Positions 38,653 through 50,028 of a DNA stretch of 64,000 nt are shown here, piece by piece. Both the position numbers and the translations under genes were made by a program. The DNA comes from Thiomonas sp. X19 (lineage in GTDB: Bacteria; Pseudomonadota; Gammaproteobacteria; Burkholderiales; Burkholderiaceae_C), in assembly GCF_900089495.1 (NCBI RefSeq), contig NZ_LT605203.1:3705528-3769527 (forward strand), read 5' to 3'. The notes beneath the pieces are model-generated. The model searched no databases, was not told where the DNA came from, and saw only the letters and a program-made list of their open reading frames with translations. Numbering within the stretch: the stretch's first letter is position 1; every line of letters starts with the position of its first letter.

Positions 38653-39719
38653 GATTTGTCGCGCCCAGCCGGTGTCCGCTCACGCCCGCCCACCACCGGG
38701 CCCATGCGGGTTGCCCCACCCATGCGCGTGACCTGCTTGGCCTTGTCCACGCGAGCCTTGGTGTCGTGCACCAGTTCGTCAATTTGCATGCGCAGTTTTT
38801 CGCTGAGCGTGAGTTGGGTATAGCGCCGCGGATTCTCGGCGCCGAGTTCTTTTTGCAGGTTGAACACGCTTTGTGGCCGTGCCAGGGGGTCCAGCGACAT
38901 GCACCATTCGACAATCTCGATCAGGTTGTCCGAATAGACGCCGCGCAGCTTCGAGAGCTGCATGGGCAGTCGGTCCTTCTCCAGGCGCTGCGTCGCTTCG
39001 TAAGGCGGGTAGCCGGTCATCGACGCATAGATGCAGGCGCCGACGGAATAAATATCGGTCCAGGGGCCGAAGGACGCATCCCGCTTGTACATCTCCGGGG
39101 CGGCGAAACCGGGCGTGTACATGGGCCGAAAGCGCTTGTCCTGCTGGCCCAGCACTTCACGAGCGGCGCCGAAATCGATGAGGATGGGCTTGTCGTCGTC
39201 GGTGATGAACAGGTTGGCCGGTTTGATGTCCAGGTGCAGCATCTTGTGCTGATGCACCACGCGCAAGCCCTGAAGGATTTCGTCGTACAGCGAGCGGATG
39301 GTCGACTCGCGGAAAATCTTCTTGCGTTTGAGTTCACGCGCGGTGATGACGAACTCCTGCAGCGACGAGCCCTCCAGGTAATTCATCACCATGTAAACGG
39401 TTTCGTTCTCGCGGAAAAAATTCAGCACCCCGACGACACTAGGGTGGGAAATTTGCGCGAGCGACCGCCCTTCCTCGAAAAAACTCTTGAGACCGAGCCG
39501 GTAAAGCGCCAGCTTCTCCGGGTGCGCAATGGGCACCATTTCGCCGGCTGCGCGCTCCACCAGGGATGCCGGCAGGTACTCCTTGATCGCCACGCGCTGG
39601 CCGTCGGGCGTGAGCGCGAGATAGACCACGCCGAAGCCGCCGCTGGCGAGCTTGCGCAAGATGCGGTAGCCGCCGACTTGGATATCGGGCTCGAGTGGTG
39701 CGGGTTTGGCTTTCGACAT
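38649..39719 (-). CDS. Ser/Thr protein kinase
   Basis: This 356-aa Hanks-type kinase has the G-loop A-S-G-G-F-G-V-V (25-32), catalytic Lys46 (V-A-I-K), H-L-D-I-K-P-A-N (162-169; HLD in place of HRD) and D-F-G (182-184). It has no transmembrane or PASTA domains, only a basic/Thr-rich C-terminal tail. ATG 39719 is at the natural M-S-K-A-K-P start. It is divergent from yicC, a conserved neighbourhood in Burkholderiales. Confidence 0.93.
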   Translation of the reverse strand: MSKAKPAPLEPDIQVGGYRILRKLASGGFGVVYLALTPDGQRVAIKEYLPASLVERAAGEMVPIAHPEKLALYRLGLKSFFEEGRSLAQISHPSVVGVLNFFRENETVYMVMNYLEGSSLQEFVITARELKRKKIFRESTIRSLYDEILQGLRVVHQHKMLHLDIKPANLFITDDDKPILIDFGAAREVLGQQDKRFRPMYTPGFAAPEMYKRDASFGPWTDIYSVGACIYASMTGYPPYEATQRLEKDRLPMQLSKLRGVYSDNLIEIVEWCMSLDPLARPQSVFNLQKELGAENPRRYTQLTLSEKLRMQIDELVHDTKARVDKAKQVTRMGGATRMGPVVGGRERTPAGRDKS

Positions 39720-39813
39720 ATGGCGTGAAAACGGCAGGAATGCCCGACTGGTGAATTCCCGGCTGGCGGCCCACACTGTGGAAAAATGCGGCGTCCAAAC
39801 CAGGGAGCGCCGA

Positions 39814-40719
39814 GTGAAATTACTTTATAGCATGACCGGTTACGCTGAAGTCAGCGTGGCTGTCGCAGGCGCACAACCTCCACTTGCCGTTCGTCTGGAA
39901 TTGCGCAGTGTGAACAGCCGGTTTCTCGATCTGATGTTCCGTCTGCCCGACGAATTGCGGGCCAGCGAAGCCTCGGTACGCGTGCTTTTGACCCAGCAAC
40001 TGCGCCGCGGCAAGGTGGAATGCCGCATCAATCTGGACGAGGCACAGTCCGCACAAGCCCTACCCGATCTGCAACAGATCGAACCGTTGCTGCAGGCCGA
40101 AGCCGTTCTGCTCAAGCGCGCACCCCATTTGCGCAGCCTTTCCGTGGCCGATGTCTGGCGCCTGAGTGCTGCGCAACAGCTACAGCCGCATGCGGACCCC
40201 GCCATGCTGACTCAAGCCATGCAGCGCGCAGCCGAAGCGGCCCTGATCGCCCTGCAGGCAGCGCGCTCGGCCGAGGGTGAGCGTCTGCGGAGTTTTTTGC
40301 TGGACCGCTGCGCCCAACTGCAGCAGTGGGCGCTGGCGGCCGAGCAAGTGGCGCCGCAAGCCGTGGCCCGGCTGCAGGAGCGCTTCATGACCCGCTGGAA
40401 CGAGGCGCTGCAGGCTCTGGGCGGCAGCCCTGATCCAGAGGCAGTACGAGATCGCCTGCTGCAGGAAACCACGGCATTCGCCCTTCGGGTCGACGTTGCC
40501 GAGGAAATCAGCCGTCTACAATCACATCTCGATGCCATTCGCAAGGTCCTCGACGAAGGTGGAGAAGTCGGCAAACGCCTGGACTTCCTGATCCAGGAAT
40601 TGCACCGTGAAGCCAACACCCTGGGTTCAAAGTCGGCCGTGCTCGAACTCAGCGAGTTGGCGGTTCACATGAAGGTTTGCATCGAACAGATGCGCGAGCA
40701 GGTGCAAAACCTCGAATAG
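39814..40719 (+). CDS. yicC: YicC-family endoribonuclease
   Basis: YicC proteins are endoribonucleases linked to small-RNA decay and stationary-phase fitness. The typical start (x-Y-S-M-T-G-Y-A) is present as L-L-Y-S-M-T-G-Y-A. GTG 39814 is chosen because a GGGAG site precedes it; ATG 39832 would give M-T-G-Y-A. The C-terminal DUF1732 part E-E-I-S-R-L-Q-S-H-L, G-K-R-L-D-F-L-I-Q-E-L-H-R-E-A-N-T and the end M-R-E-Q-V-Q-N-L-E are complete. Confidence 0.93.
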   Translation: MKLLYSMTGYAEVSVAVAGAQPPLAVRLELRSVNSRFLDLMFRLPDELRASEASVRVLLTQQLRRGKVECRINLDEAQSAQALPDLQQIEPLLQAEAVLLKRAPHLRSLSVADVWRLSAAQQLQPHADPAMLTQAMQRAAEAALIALQAARSAEGERLRSFLLDRCAQLQQWALAAEQVAPQAVARLQERFMTRWNEALQALGGSPDPEAVRDRLLQETTAFALRVDVAEEISRLQSHLDAIRKVLDEGGEVGKRLDFLIQELHREANTLGSKSAVLELSELAVHMKVCIEQMREQVQNLE

Positions 40720-40776
40720 AGCACCGAGCACCCGGGTCCTTTTGCCACAACAACCCCCTAGCCAAGATCCCCACGC

Positions 40777-41397
40777 ATGGACTTCCCGGGCAATTTGTTC
40801 GTCGTCGCAGCCCCCAGTGGCGCCGGAAAATCCAGCCTGGTGCAAAAACTGCTGTCGAAGGACAAGGGGATCCAGTTGTCCATTTCCTACACCACGCGCG
40901 CTCCGCGTGGCCAGGAACTGGATGGTCGGGAATACGTCTTTGTCGATCGCGCTGAATTTCAGCGCCGTATCGACGCCGGGGACTTTCTCGAATGGGCCGA
41001 AGTGCATGGCAACCTCTATGGCACGTCGCGGCATTGGCTGCGGCAGCGCATGGCCCAAGGCGTGGATGTGATGCTGGAAATCGACTGGCAAGGCGCCGAG
41101 CAGGTCAAGCGCCAGTTCAGCAATGCGGTGAGCGTCTATCTGCTGCCGCCTTCGTTCGAGGAACTGGAAGCACGCTTGCAGCGGCGCGGCGAGGACGCTG
41201 CCGATGTCATTGCCCGCCGGCTGCGCGATGCGCGGCTGGAAACGCCGCACGCCAGCACCTTCGACTTTATAATTGTGAATCACGACTTTGCTCATGCGCT
41301 ACGTGATTTGCAGTCCATCGTTGCCGCACAGCGCTTGCGGTACTCGGCCCAGCGCCGCGCGCATCCCGAAGTGTTCAAGGCACTCGGCATACTCTGA
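40777..41397 (+). CDS. gmk: Guanylate kinase
   Basis: This 206-aa GMP kinase has the P-loop A-P-S-G-A-G-K-S-S (12-20), the GMP-binding segment [15 protein letters not shown], and [11 protein letters not shown]. Position between yicC and rpoZ is classical. Confidence 0.97.
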   Translation: MDFPGNLFVVAAPSGAGKSSLVQKLLSKDKGIQLSISYTTRAPRGQELDGREYVFVDRAEFQRRIDAGDFLEWAEVHGNLYGTSRHWLRQRMAQGVDVMLEIDWQGAEQVKRQFSNAVSVYLLPPSFEELEARLQRRGEDAADVIARRLRDARLETPHASTFDFIIVNHDFAHALRDLQSIVAAQRLRYSAQRRAHPEVFKALGIL

Positions 41398-41428
41398 GCA
41401 CCTCGCTCCCAACCTCACTGGAAAGACA

Positions 41429-41632
41429 ATGGCCCGTATCACCGTTGAAGATTGCCTGGAAAAAATCCCCAATCGCTTCCAGCTCGTTCTGGCCGCGACC
41501 TACCGCGCGCGCATGCTGGCCCAGGGCCACACGCCCAAGATCGAAACCCGCGACAAGCCCGTCGTCACGGCTCTGCGCGAAATCGCCGCGGGTCAGGTCG
41601 GCATTGAAATGCTCAAGCGCGTTCCTGCCTGA
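41429..41632 (+). CDS. rpoZ: RNA polymerase omega subunit
   Basis: This 67-aa protein starts [21 protein letters not shown] and contains A-T-Y-R-A-R and [11 protein letters not shown]. Length and sequence are typical. It is followed by spoT as expected. Confidence 0.97.
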   Translation: MARITVEDCLEKIPNRFQLVLAATYRARMLAQGHTPKIETRDKPVVTALREIAAGQVGIEMLKRVPA

Positions 41633-41681
41633 CCGCCGCCTCAACCTGCCGGGTGTGCGGTGCCCTTGATGAGCCCTCGTC

Positions 41682-44045
<2,364 letters not shown>

Positions 44046-44075
44046 GGCTCTGGGCCTTCATCGAAGCCTGCGTGC

Positions 44076-44642
44076 TCAAACCCCTGGTTCTGGGTAAGTC
44101 ACTTCGAGAATTTCAAGCTGCAGCAGACCTCCGGGTGTGGGCAGGCTGACGACGTCGCCCTCGCGCGACTTGAGCAAAGCGCGCGCCACCGGGGAGATCC
44201 AGCTGATGCGGCCACGCTCCAGGTCCACTTCGTCCGCACCGACGATCGTGACCGAACGCTCGACACCCTGATTTTCCGCATAGCGCACCGTGGCACCGAA
44301 AAAGATCTGGTCGTTGCCGTGCTGGCCCGATGGGTCCACCACTTCGGCCGAATCGAGACGCTTGGTCAAGAAGCGAATGCGCCGGTCGATCTCACGCAGC
44401 CGTTTTTTCCCGTAGATGTAGTCGCCGTTCTCGGAGCGATCGCCGTTGGAAGCTGCCCAGGACACGATCTCGACGACTTTGGGTCGATCGCGTTCGATCA
44501 AGTCCTTGATCTCTTCGCGCAGCCGGCTGAAGCCGGCAGGGGTGATGTAATTTTTGCTTCCCGCCGGCAAGTCGGGCAAGCGCACCTCGTCATCGTCGTC
44601 CTGCTCGGGCGATGTGTCCTCGCGGGTGAAAGCCTTGTTCAT
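44076..44642 (-). CDS. greB: Transcription elongation factor GreB
   Basis: This 188-aa protein has the coiled-coil tip of Gre factors (D-R-S-E-N-G-D-Y-I-Y-G-K-K-R-L-R-E-I-D-R-R), where the acidic tip residues activate RNAP cleavage, and the C-terminal FKBP-like domain. M-N-K-A-F-T-R-E at 44642 is the natural start. It converges with spoT. Confidence 0.95.
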   Translation of the reverse strand: MNKAFTREDTSPEQDDDDEVRLPDLPAGSKNYITPAGFSRLREEIKDLIERDRPKVVEIVSWAASNGDRSENGDYIYGKKRLREIDRRIRFLTKRLDSAEVVDPSGQHGNDQIFFGATVRYAENQGVERSVTIVGADEVDLERGRISWISPVARALLKSREGDVVSLPTPGGLLQLEILEVTYPEPGV

Positions 44643-44685
44643 CTCGTCGAACCCCAGGGATGGCCCAGGCAAAGCTGGCCCCAAC

Positions 44686-44711
44686 AAAAAACGCCCGTCA
44701 AGGGCGTTTCA
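44686..44711 (-). terminator. Terminator of the amino acid binding protein gene
   Basis: AAACGCCC(TTGA)CGG GCGTTT stem followed by TTTTTTG on the minus strand, just after the stop at 44770. The opposite strand also reads AAAAAA before the stem, so only minus-strand use is clear. Confidence 0.8.
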
Positions 44712-44769
44712 AATCTGACGCTGCCACGCGGAATGCAGGCCGGCTGGCCGGCTGCATTCCGCAGGAACT

Positions 44770-45906
44770 TCACTTCACGGATTCGACAGCAACAACCTTC
44801 TTCACACCGTTATCGAAAGTCGACAGGGTGATGGTGGGCTGAGCCAGATTACCGTCAGCCATGAAATGGATGTCTTTCTTGGTCACGCCGTTGTAGTCGA
44901 TCTTCCGAATGAACGGCAGGTACTTCGCCGGCTCGACCGACTTGGCCTTTTCCATGGCCGTGGCTAGCACCATGGTGGCGTCGTAGGAATACGGCGAGTA
45001 GATCTGGAAGGCACTGGCGCCGAACTCGGCGTCATAGCGCTTCTTCCAGGCATCGCCACCTGGCATTTGCGAGAGCGGTGAACCGCCTTCGGCACAAACC
45101 GTCACGTCGGCTGCTTTGCCGGCCAGCTTGGCCAACTCAGGCGCACAGATGCCGTCGCCACCCATGAACTTGGCCTTGATGCCAAGTTGTTCCATCTGGC
45201 GCAGCATCGGGCCAGCCTGGGTGTACATGCCGCCATAGAAAATCACGTCGGGATTGGCCGCCTTGATCTTGGTCAGAATGGCGGAGAAGTCGGTGGCCTT
45301 GTCGTTGGTGTATTCACGATCCAGCACTTTCATGCCATCTTTCTGCGCCGTTTTGGCGAACACGTCCGCCACGCCCTGGCCATAAGCCGTTCGGTCGTCG
45401 ATCACGGCAACGGTCTTGGCCTTCATCTGGTTTTTGGCATAGTTCGCCAGGCCAGCACCCAGGGCATTGTCATTGGCGATGATGCGGAAGAAGGTCTTGA
45501 AGCCTTGCTCGGCAATCTTCGGATCGGTCGACGACGGGGTGATGTTGGGGATGCCGGCATTGTTGTAGATGCGCGAGGCGGGGTAGGTGCAGCCGGAATT
45601 CAGGTGACCCACGACGCCATTGACCTTCTCGTCAACAAACTTTTGCGCCACCGAGGTGGCTTGTTTCGGATCGGCCTGATCGTCTTGCGCGTCGATTTTC
45701 CAGATCACCTTCTTGCCGCCGATCGAGATGTTTTTCTTGTTCAGATCGTTGATGGCCATGCGAACACCATTGGTGTTGTCCTGCCCATAGGCGGCCTGCG
45801 GGCCGGACATCGGCGCTGCACTGCCAATGATCACGGTCACATCATCGGCCGCATAAGCGGTGCCAATAGCCAGGGACAAGCCCAAAAGGGCATATTTCAG
45901 TTTCAT
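44770..45906 (-). CDS. Branched-chain amino acid ABC transporter, periplasmic binding protein
   Basis: This 378-aa LivJ/BraC-type protein has a signal peptide (M-K-L-K-Y-A-L-L-G-L-S-L-A-I, then A-Y-A|A-D). The mature part shows G-S-A-A-P-M-S-G-P-Q-A-A-Y-G, G-H-L-N-S-G-C-T-Y-P-A-S, F-R-I-I-A-N-D and A-I-D/A-V-I-D-D-R-T-A-Y-G-Q-G, as in Leu/Ile/Val-binding proteins. No permease or ATPase genes are next to it, so it must share a transporter encoded elsewhere. Confidence 0.92.
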   Translation of the reverse strand: MKLKYALLGLSLAIGTAYAADDVTVIIGSAAPMSGPQAAYGQDNTNGVRMAINDLNKKNISIGGKKVIWKIDAQDDQADPKQATSVAQKFVDEKVNGVVGHLNSGCTYPASRIYNNAGIPNITPSSTDPKIAEQGFKTFFRIIANDNALGAGLANYAKNQMKAKTVAVIDDRTAYGQGVADVFAKTAQKDGMKVLDREYTNDKATDFSAILTKIKAANPDVIFYGGMYTQAGPMLRQMEQLGIKAKFMGGDGICAPELAKLAGKAADVTVCAEGGSPLSQMPGGDAWKKRYDAEFGASAFQIYSPYSYDATMVLATAMEKAKSVEPAKYLPFIRKIDYNGVTKKDIHFMADGNLAQPTITLSTFDNGVKKVVAVESVK

Positions 45907-46357
45907 GAATGAGCCTCCAGAAGGATATAAAAGTTGCTGTCAGTCAGGTGATTCCCAACGGAGCGATACATTAGCTGAAACATGCTGAAATGAACAGCAT
46001 GGTTTTCGACGCTGATTCAGCCTTGTTGCATTCAGGACAACGGGGCCGCATCGCCCCAATACTGGTGCCAGCCTGGGCATCTGCCACCCTCGTAGCGTTG
46101 GAACGCGGCATCCGGCGGTGTTTCGGGGCGTGCCTGCTGCAGGGGCCCGTGCGATGGTTGTTGCACCGCAAGGCGTCAAGCCGTGTTACACCATTTGCCG
46201 TTGAACACGAACTTTTTACGCCAGACGCCTGAAATTGGCCTGATCACCGACCTGGGTGAGCATGCTCCTCCAAGCGTCTATCCCCCATGGAAAACGTGCG
46301 GCCGCCCGAAATTTGTATTGGGATGCGGCGGCTGCACGAAGCGGCCTGGGGGCGCTC
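45907..46357. other. Gene-free stretch
   Basis: Short overlapping ORFs exist on both strands, but none has a family match or a convincing ribosome site. The part next to 45906 should hold the promoter of the binding-protein gene. Confidence 0.5.
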
Positions 46358-46837
46358 TCAGGTGCCCAATCCTTCGGCCAGAACTCGAGCCATGGTGTCC
46401 TGGGCGATGTCTTCGACCCAGGGACGCAACTCCAGGGCGAGTTCCCGCGCCAGCGAACTCAACCTGACATCGAGCAAGGCATGGATCTGGAGTTCCAACT
46501 CACGATTCAGGCGCTGGGCCAGATCAACCCGCAGCCACTCTTGCAGCCGGGGCAGGGCCGCGTCCAATTGCGCCTGAACAAGCTCGGCAGCGGCCTCTGC
46601 CGACAAAAGGCCTTGCAACTCGCCCAAGCCTGCATCTTGCGCGAAGAGCGCGGCCGCGGGAGCCGAAGCAGGGGCTGGCTGCCAGGAGGCCTCGCCTGAG
46701 ATGGCGAGCGGTGCAATGGAAGGTGCCGTGGGAGCTGCAGGCGGCATGGACTGCTGCGGGGCTGGCCCCACATCATCAGGCCAACCGTCGATGACCTCGG
46801 TCAAAACAGGCAGCCGGTCGGCCGCGGTCGGCATCAT
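46358..46837 (-). CDS. Conserved protein downstream of holC
   Basis: This 159-aa protein has an N-terminal Pro/Ala-rich half and a helical C-terminal half (E-L-V-Q-A-Q-L-D-A-A-L-P-R-L-Q-E-W, then L-E-L-Q-I-H-A-L-L-D-V-R-L-S-S). It overlaps holC by ATGA. Proteins of this type follow holC in many Burkholderiales (DUF2486-like); the function is unknown. Confidence 0.7.
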   Translation of the reverse strand: MMPTAADRLPVLTEVIDGWPDDVGPAPQQSMPPAAPTAPSIAPLAISGEASWQPAPASAPAAALFAQDAGLGELQGLLSAEAAAELVQAQLDAALPRLQEWLRVDLAQRLNRELELQIHALLDVRLSSLARELALELRPWVEDIAQDTMARVLAEGLGT

Positions 46838-47256
46838 GAGGTGATCTCCAGTGTGGTGGGTTCGCACCCAGCTTGGCGGTAGGCCCGAAACCGCTGGCGC
46901 CCAGCCTGTTTCGCCTCGGCTGAGATGCCGACGATCTCGATGACGCGCGGCAGTGCCTCCCAGCCGGTCATCGCGGCCGGGGCGAGATTGACCAGGCAAT
47001 CGCGCCCGCCGAACGCTGTCAGGTCGAGCGCATCGGTCAGCACAATGGGAGTCCGTGTGGCGAGCGCATCGGTGTCGCGGCAATGCGGCAGGAAATCGAG
47101 CTGCGAAAACGTCCACAGACGCGCATCGAGGTCGGCCATGGATGCGGGTGCGACGCGAACCACCAGGGTCGCGCCCTTGGCCGCTGCGGTGCGCAATAGG
47201 CCGCAGGCATAAGCCAGCGGATCTGTTGCGCCAATGCGGAACTCGACAGCGCTCAT
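46834..47256 (-). CDS. holC: DNA polymerase III chi subunit
   Basis: This 140-aa protein shows R-I-G-A-T-D-P-L-A-Y-A-C-G-L-L-R-T-A-A-A, V-R-V-A-P-A-S-M-A-D-L-D-A-R-L-W-T-F, D-F-L-P-H-C and P-I-V-L-T. Chi binds SSB at the clamp loader. It starts 5 bp after pepA, a common arrangement. Confidence 0.93.
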   Translation of the reverse strand: MSAVEFRIGATDPLAYACGLLRTAAAKGATLVVRVAPASMADLDARLWTFSQLDFLPHCRDTDALATRTPIVLTDALDLTAFGGRDCLVNLAPAAMTGWEALPRVIEIVGISAEAKQAGRQRFRAYRQAGCEPTTLEITS

Positions 47257-47260
47257 GCCC

Positions 47261-48739
47261 TCACGCCTTCGGGGCGCTGCCGGCGCAATTCAACAGGTAG
47301 CTCACCAGCAAAGGCACGGGGCGCCCGGTCGCACCCTTGGCGGCGCCGCTTTTCCAGGCGGTGCCGGCAATGTCCAGGTGGGCCCAGCGATAGGCCTTGG
47401 TGAAGCGCTGCAAAAAACACGCGGCGGTGACGCTGCCTGCGGCCCGGCCGGCGATGTTGGCGACATCGGCGTAGTGGGTCTTGAGGCCTTCGGCGTAGTC
47501 GTCCGACAGCGGCATGCGCCAGCAACTGTCCTGCGCCTGCCGCCCGGCTTCCAGCAAGGCGTCGGCCAGGGCATCGTCCGGGCTGAACAAGCCGCTGTTG
47601 ACATGGCCAAGCGCGATGACGCAGGCCCCGGTGAGGGTGGCGATGTCGACCACGCTGGCCGGCTTGAAACGCTCGGCGTAAGTCAGCGCATCGCACAGGA
47701 TGAGCCGGCCTTCGGCGTCGGTATTGAGGATCTCGATCGTTTGGCCCGACATGCTGGTGACCACGTCCCCCGGCTTGATGGCACTCCCGCTGGGCATGTT
47801 CTCGGTCGCCGGAATCAGGCCCACCAGATTGATCCGGGGCTTGATGCGGGCGATGGCCTCGAACGCGCCCAGCACCGAGGCGGCACCCGACATGTCGTAC
47901 TTCATCTCATCCATCTCGGCGGCGGGTTTGATCGAAATGCCACCCGTGTCGAAGGTCACGCCCTTGCCCACCAGCACATGCGGCGCATCTTTCTTGCCGG
48001 CGCCGTCATAACGCAGCACGATGAAGCGCGGCGCTTGCTCGGAGCCCTGCGCCACGGCCAGGAAAGAGCCCATGTTCAGGCGCTCGATCTCGCCGCGGCC
48101 GAGCACCTCGACCTTGATGCCGTGCCGCTTGCCAAGGTCCTGCGCCACTCTGCCCAGGTGCGTCGGCGTGCAGTGGTTGGCCGGCAGATTGGCCAGATTG
48201 CGCGTGAGATCGACCCCGGCCTGAATGTCTTCGGCGCGCGCGAGCTGCGCCTTGAGGACTGCAGCCTGGCGCGGGTGGCGCGACAGCACATGCACTGCGT
48301 CCACTTTGTAGGCCTTGTCGGCCTCGACCTTGCGCGTGGCGGTGTAGCGGTAAGCAGCTTCGCCAAAGGCACGGGGGGCAAACTCGGCCAGGAAGGACTC
48401 GCCATCGGCGGCGAGCAGATGCACTTGCCTGGCGGCCAGCGGCTTCAAGGCCGCGGCGGCGGCCTGCAAGGCCTTGAGCCAGCCGGCACTGGATGCCGGT
48501 GCGGCGCCCAGGCCCACCAGAATGAGGCGGCGCGCGGCCAGACTGGCGGGGCGGCTGCGGATATAGGTCGTGCCCAAGGCACCGGAAAAGTCGCCATCCT
48601 GGACGGCTTCGGCGGCGAACGGGTCCACAACATCAGCCTCGACGAGGCCACAGGACGTGCCGGGCTGGTGCAGAAAAACGATGAGCGCGTCCGTCTGCAG
48701 GCTGGACAATGATTTAAGGGGGGCTATGCTAAATTTCAT
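47261..48739 (-). CDS. pepA: Leucyl aminopeptidase
   Basis: This 492-aa M17 cytosol aminopeptidase has the metal/substrate residues in V-G-K-G-V-T-F-D-T-G-G-I-S-I-K-P, M-K-Y-D-M-S-G-A and N-T-D-A-E-G-R-L-I-L. ATG 48739 (M-K-F-S-I-A-P-L-K) is the natural start. It is divergent from lptF, the usual arrangement. Confidence 0.97.
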   Translation of the reverse strand: MKFSIAPLKSLSSLQTDALIVFLHQPGTSCGLVEADVVDPFAAEAVQDGDFSGALGTTYIRSRPASLAARRLILVGLGAAPASSAGWLKALQAAAAALKPLAARQVHLLAADGESFLAEFAPRAFGEAAYRYTATRKVEADKAYKVDAVHVLSRHPRQAAVLKAQLARAEDIQAGVDLTRNLANLPANHCTPTHLGRVAQDLGKRHGIKVEVLGRGEIERLNMGSFLAVAQGSEQAPRFIVLRYDGAGKKDAPHVLVGKGVTFDTGGISIKPAAEMDEMKYDMSGAASVLGAFEAIARIKPRINLVGLIPATENMPSGSAIKPGDVVTSMSGQTIEILNTDAEGRLILCDALTYAERFKPASVVDIATLTGACVIALGHVNSGLFSPDDALADALLEAGRQAQDSCWRMPLSDDYAEGLKTHYADVANIAGRAAGSVTAACFLQRFTKAYRWAHLDIAGTAWKSGAAKGATGRPVPLLVSYLLNCAGSAPKA

Positions 48740-48850
48740 GAGGGCTCCTGGCGATGTTTCATTATTCCATCGGACCCGCCCCCGCGCTCTGCCGCCCGCG
48801 CGATTTCCCGCAGCGCAACCCACGCTCCCAAGCCTGTCGCCGCCTCTGCA

Positions 48851-49999
48851 ATGTTGTTGGACACCTCCTTGCGCCGTGAAATGGCCCGCAATTTTGGCGG
48901 CAGTTTCACCGTGCTGTTTTCGGTGGTGATCACCATCATGCTCATCCGCATTCTGGGGCAGGCCTCGGAAGGGCAAGCCAATCCGCAAGACCTTTTCCTG
49001 CTCATCGGCCTGGCCTCGCTCACTTATCTGCAATTCATTCTCGGCCTGGCCCTGTTCATCGCCGTACTGATGAGCTTCTCACGCATGCACCGCGACTCGG
49101 AAATCGTCATCTGGGCCGGAGCCGGTGTCACGCCGCTGCAGTACTTCCGCATCGTGCTGCGTTTTGCCGCACCCGTGGTGCTGGCCATTGCCGCGCTCAC
49201 GCTCCTGGCCTGGCCCTGGGCCAATCAACAGAACGCGGCCCTGCGCGAGCGCTTCGAGCAGCGCTCGGACCTGTCGCGCGTCGCGCCTGGCCAGTTCCGG
49301 GAATCGTCCTCCGGGCAGCGGGTTTTTTTCATCGGCAAGGGTGCCCAGGCCAAGGGGTTGGCACGCGACATCTTCATCCGTGACCAGAGCAGCGGCCAAG
49401 ACGTCATCACCCTGGCCCAGTCGGCCACGCTGCAAAACCTCGACGGCTCGCGCTACTTGATGCTCTCGAATGGCCACCGCTACAGCCACACGGCGGGCGA
49501 GGCCAACTACCAGGTCACGGGTTTTGCGCAAATGGGCATCCGGCTCTCGGCGCTCAGCACCCCCGCTCCAGCGGCTGGGTTGTCGGAAGCGGCGCGTCTG
49601 GCCAACACTCCGAGCCGTGAAATTTCCACGCCCATGCTCGCCATGTCCCATCTCCCCGCCTGGTTGGGCGAGTTGTCGTGGCGCCTCGGCGTACCGCTCT
49701 CGTCCATCCTGCTGGCGCTCATGGCGGTGCCGCTGGCCGCCACCAACCCGCGTGCCGGGCGTGCGCTACAGCTCATCGTCGCGGTGCTGATCTATCTTGC
49801 CTATATCAACTTTCTCAATGCCGCGCAGGGCTGGATCGACCAGCGCAAACTGAGCCTGGCCTCGGCGCTGCTGCTGATTCACGGCAGTGCGGCGGTGCTG
49901 CTGTTCGTGCTGGCATTGCGCAAGGGCTTGCTGCCCTGGCGGCGCAGCCGGGGCAGCAACCTGGTTGCCGGTGGCCTGCAAGGGCCGCTGGCCCACTGA
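48851..49999 (+). CDS. lptF: LPS export permease LptF
   Basis: This 382-aa inner-membrane subunit of the LptB2FG transporter has N-terminal transmembrane helices, a central periplasmic β-jellyroll (about 130-260) and C-terminal helices with A-L-M-A-V-P-L-A-A-T-N-P-R-A-G-R. The E-M-A/R-E-M-A-R-N-F start region matches LptF. It is followed by lptG after 29 bp. Confidence 0.95.
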   Translation: MLLDTSLRREMARNFGGSFTVLFSVVITIMLIRILGQASEGQANPQDLFLLIGLASLTYLQFILGLALFIAVLMSFSRMHRDSEIVIWAGAGVTPLQYFRIVLRFAAPVVLAIAALTLLAWPWANQQNAALRERFEQRSDLSRVAPGQFRESSSGQRVFFIGKGAQAKGLARDIFIRDQSSGQDVITLAQSATLQNLDGSRYLMLSNGHRYSHTAGEANYQVTGFAQMGIRLSALSTPAPAAGLSEAARLANTPSREISTPMLAMSHLPAWLGELSWRLGVPLSSILLALMAVPLAATNPRAGRALQLIVAVLIYLAYINFLNAAQGWIDQRKLSLASALLLIHGSAAVLLFVLALRKGLLPWRRSRGSNLVAGGLQGPLAH

Positions 50000-50028
50000 G
50001 CGTCTGATCTCGCTCAAACCCTGAACCC

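Noticed and set aside
44686..44711. Bidirectional terminator also serving greB
   Set aside because: greB is transcribed from 44642 away from this site, so the hairpin cannot end its transcript; it suits only the binding-protein gene.
45990..46232. 80-codon ORF upstream of the amino acid binding protein gene
   Set aside because: No ribosome site or family resemblance; overlapping ORFs in the opposite strand are equally weak.
47234..48712. A 492-codon plus-strand open frame opposite pepA
   Set aside because: It mirrors pepA in the antisense frame typical of GC-rich genes and has no recognisable domain.
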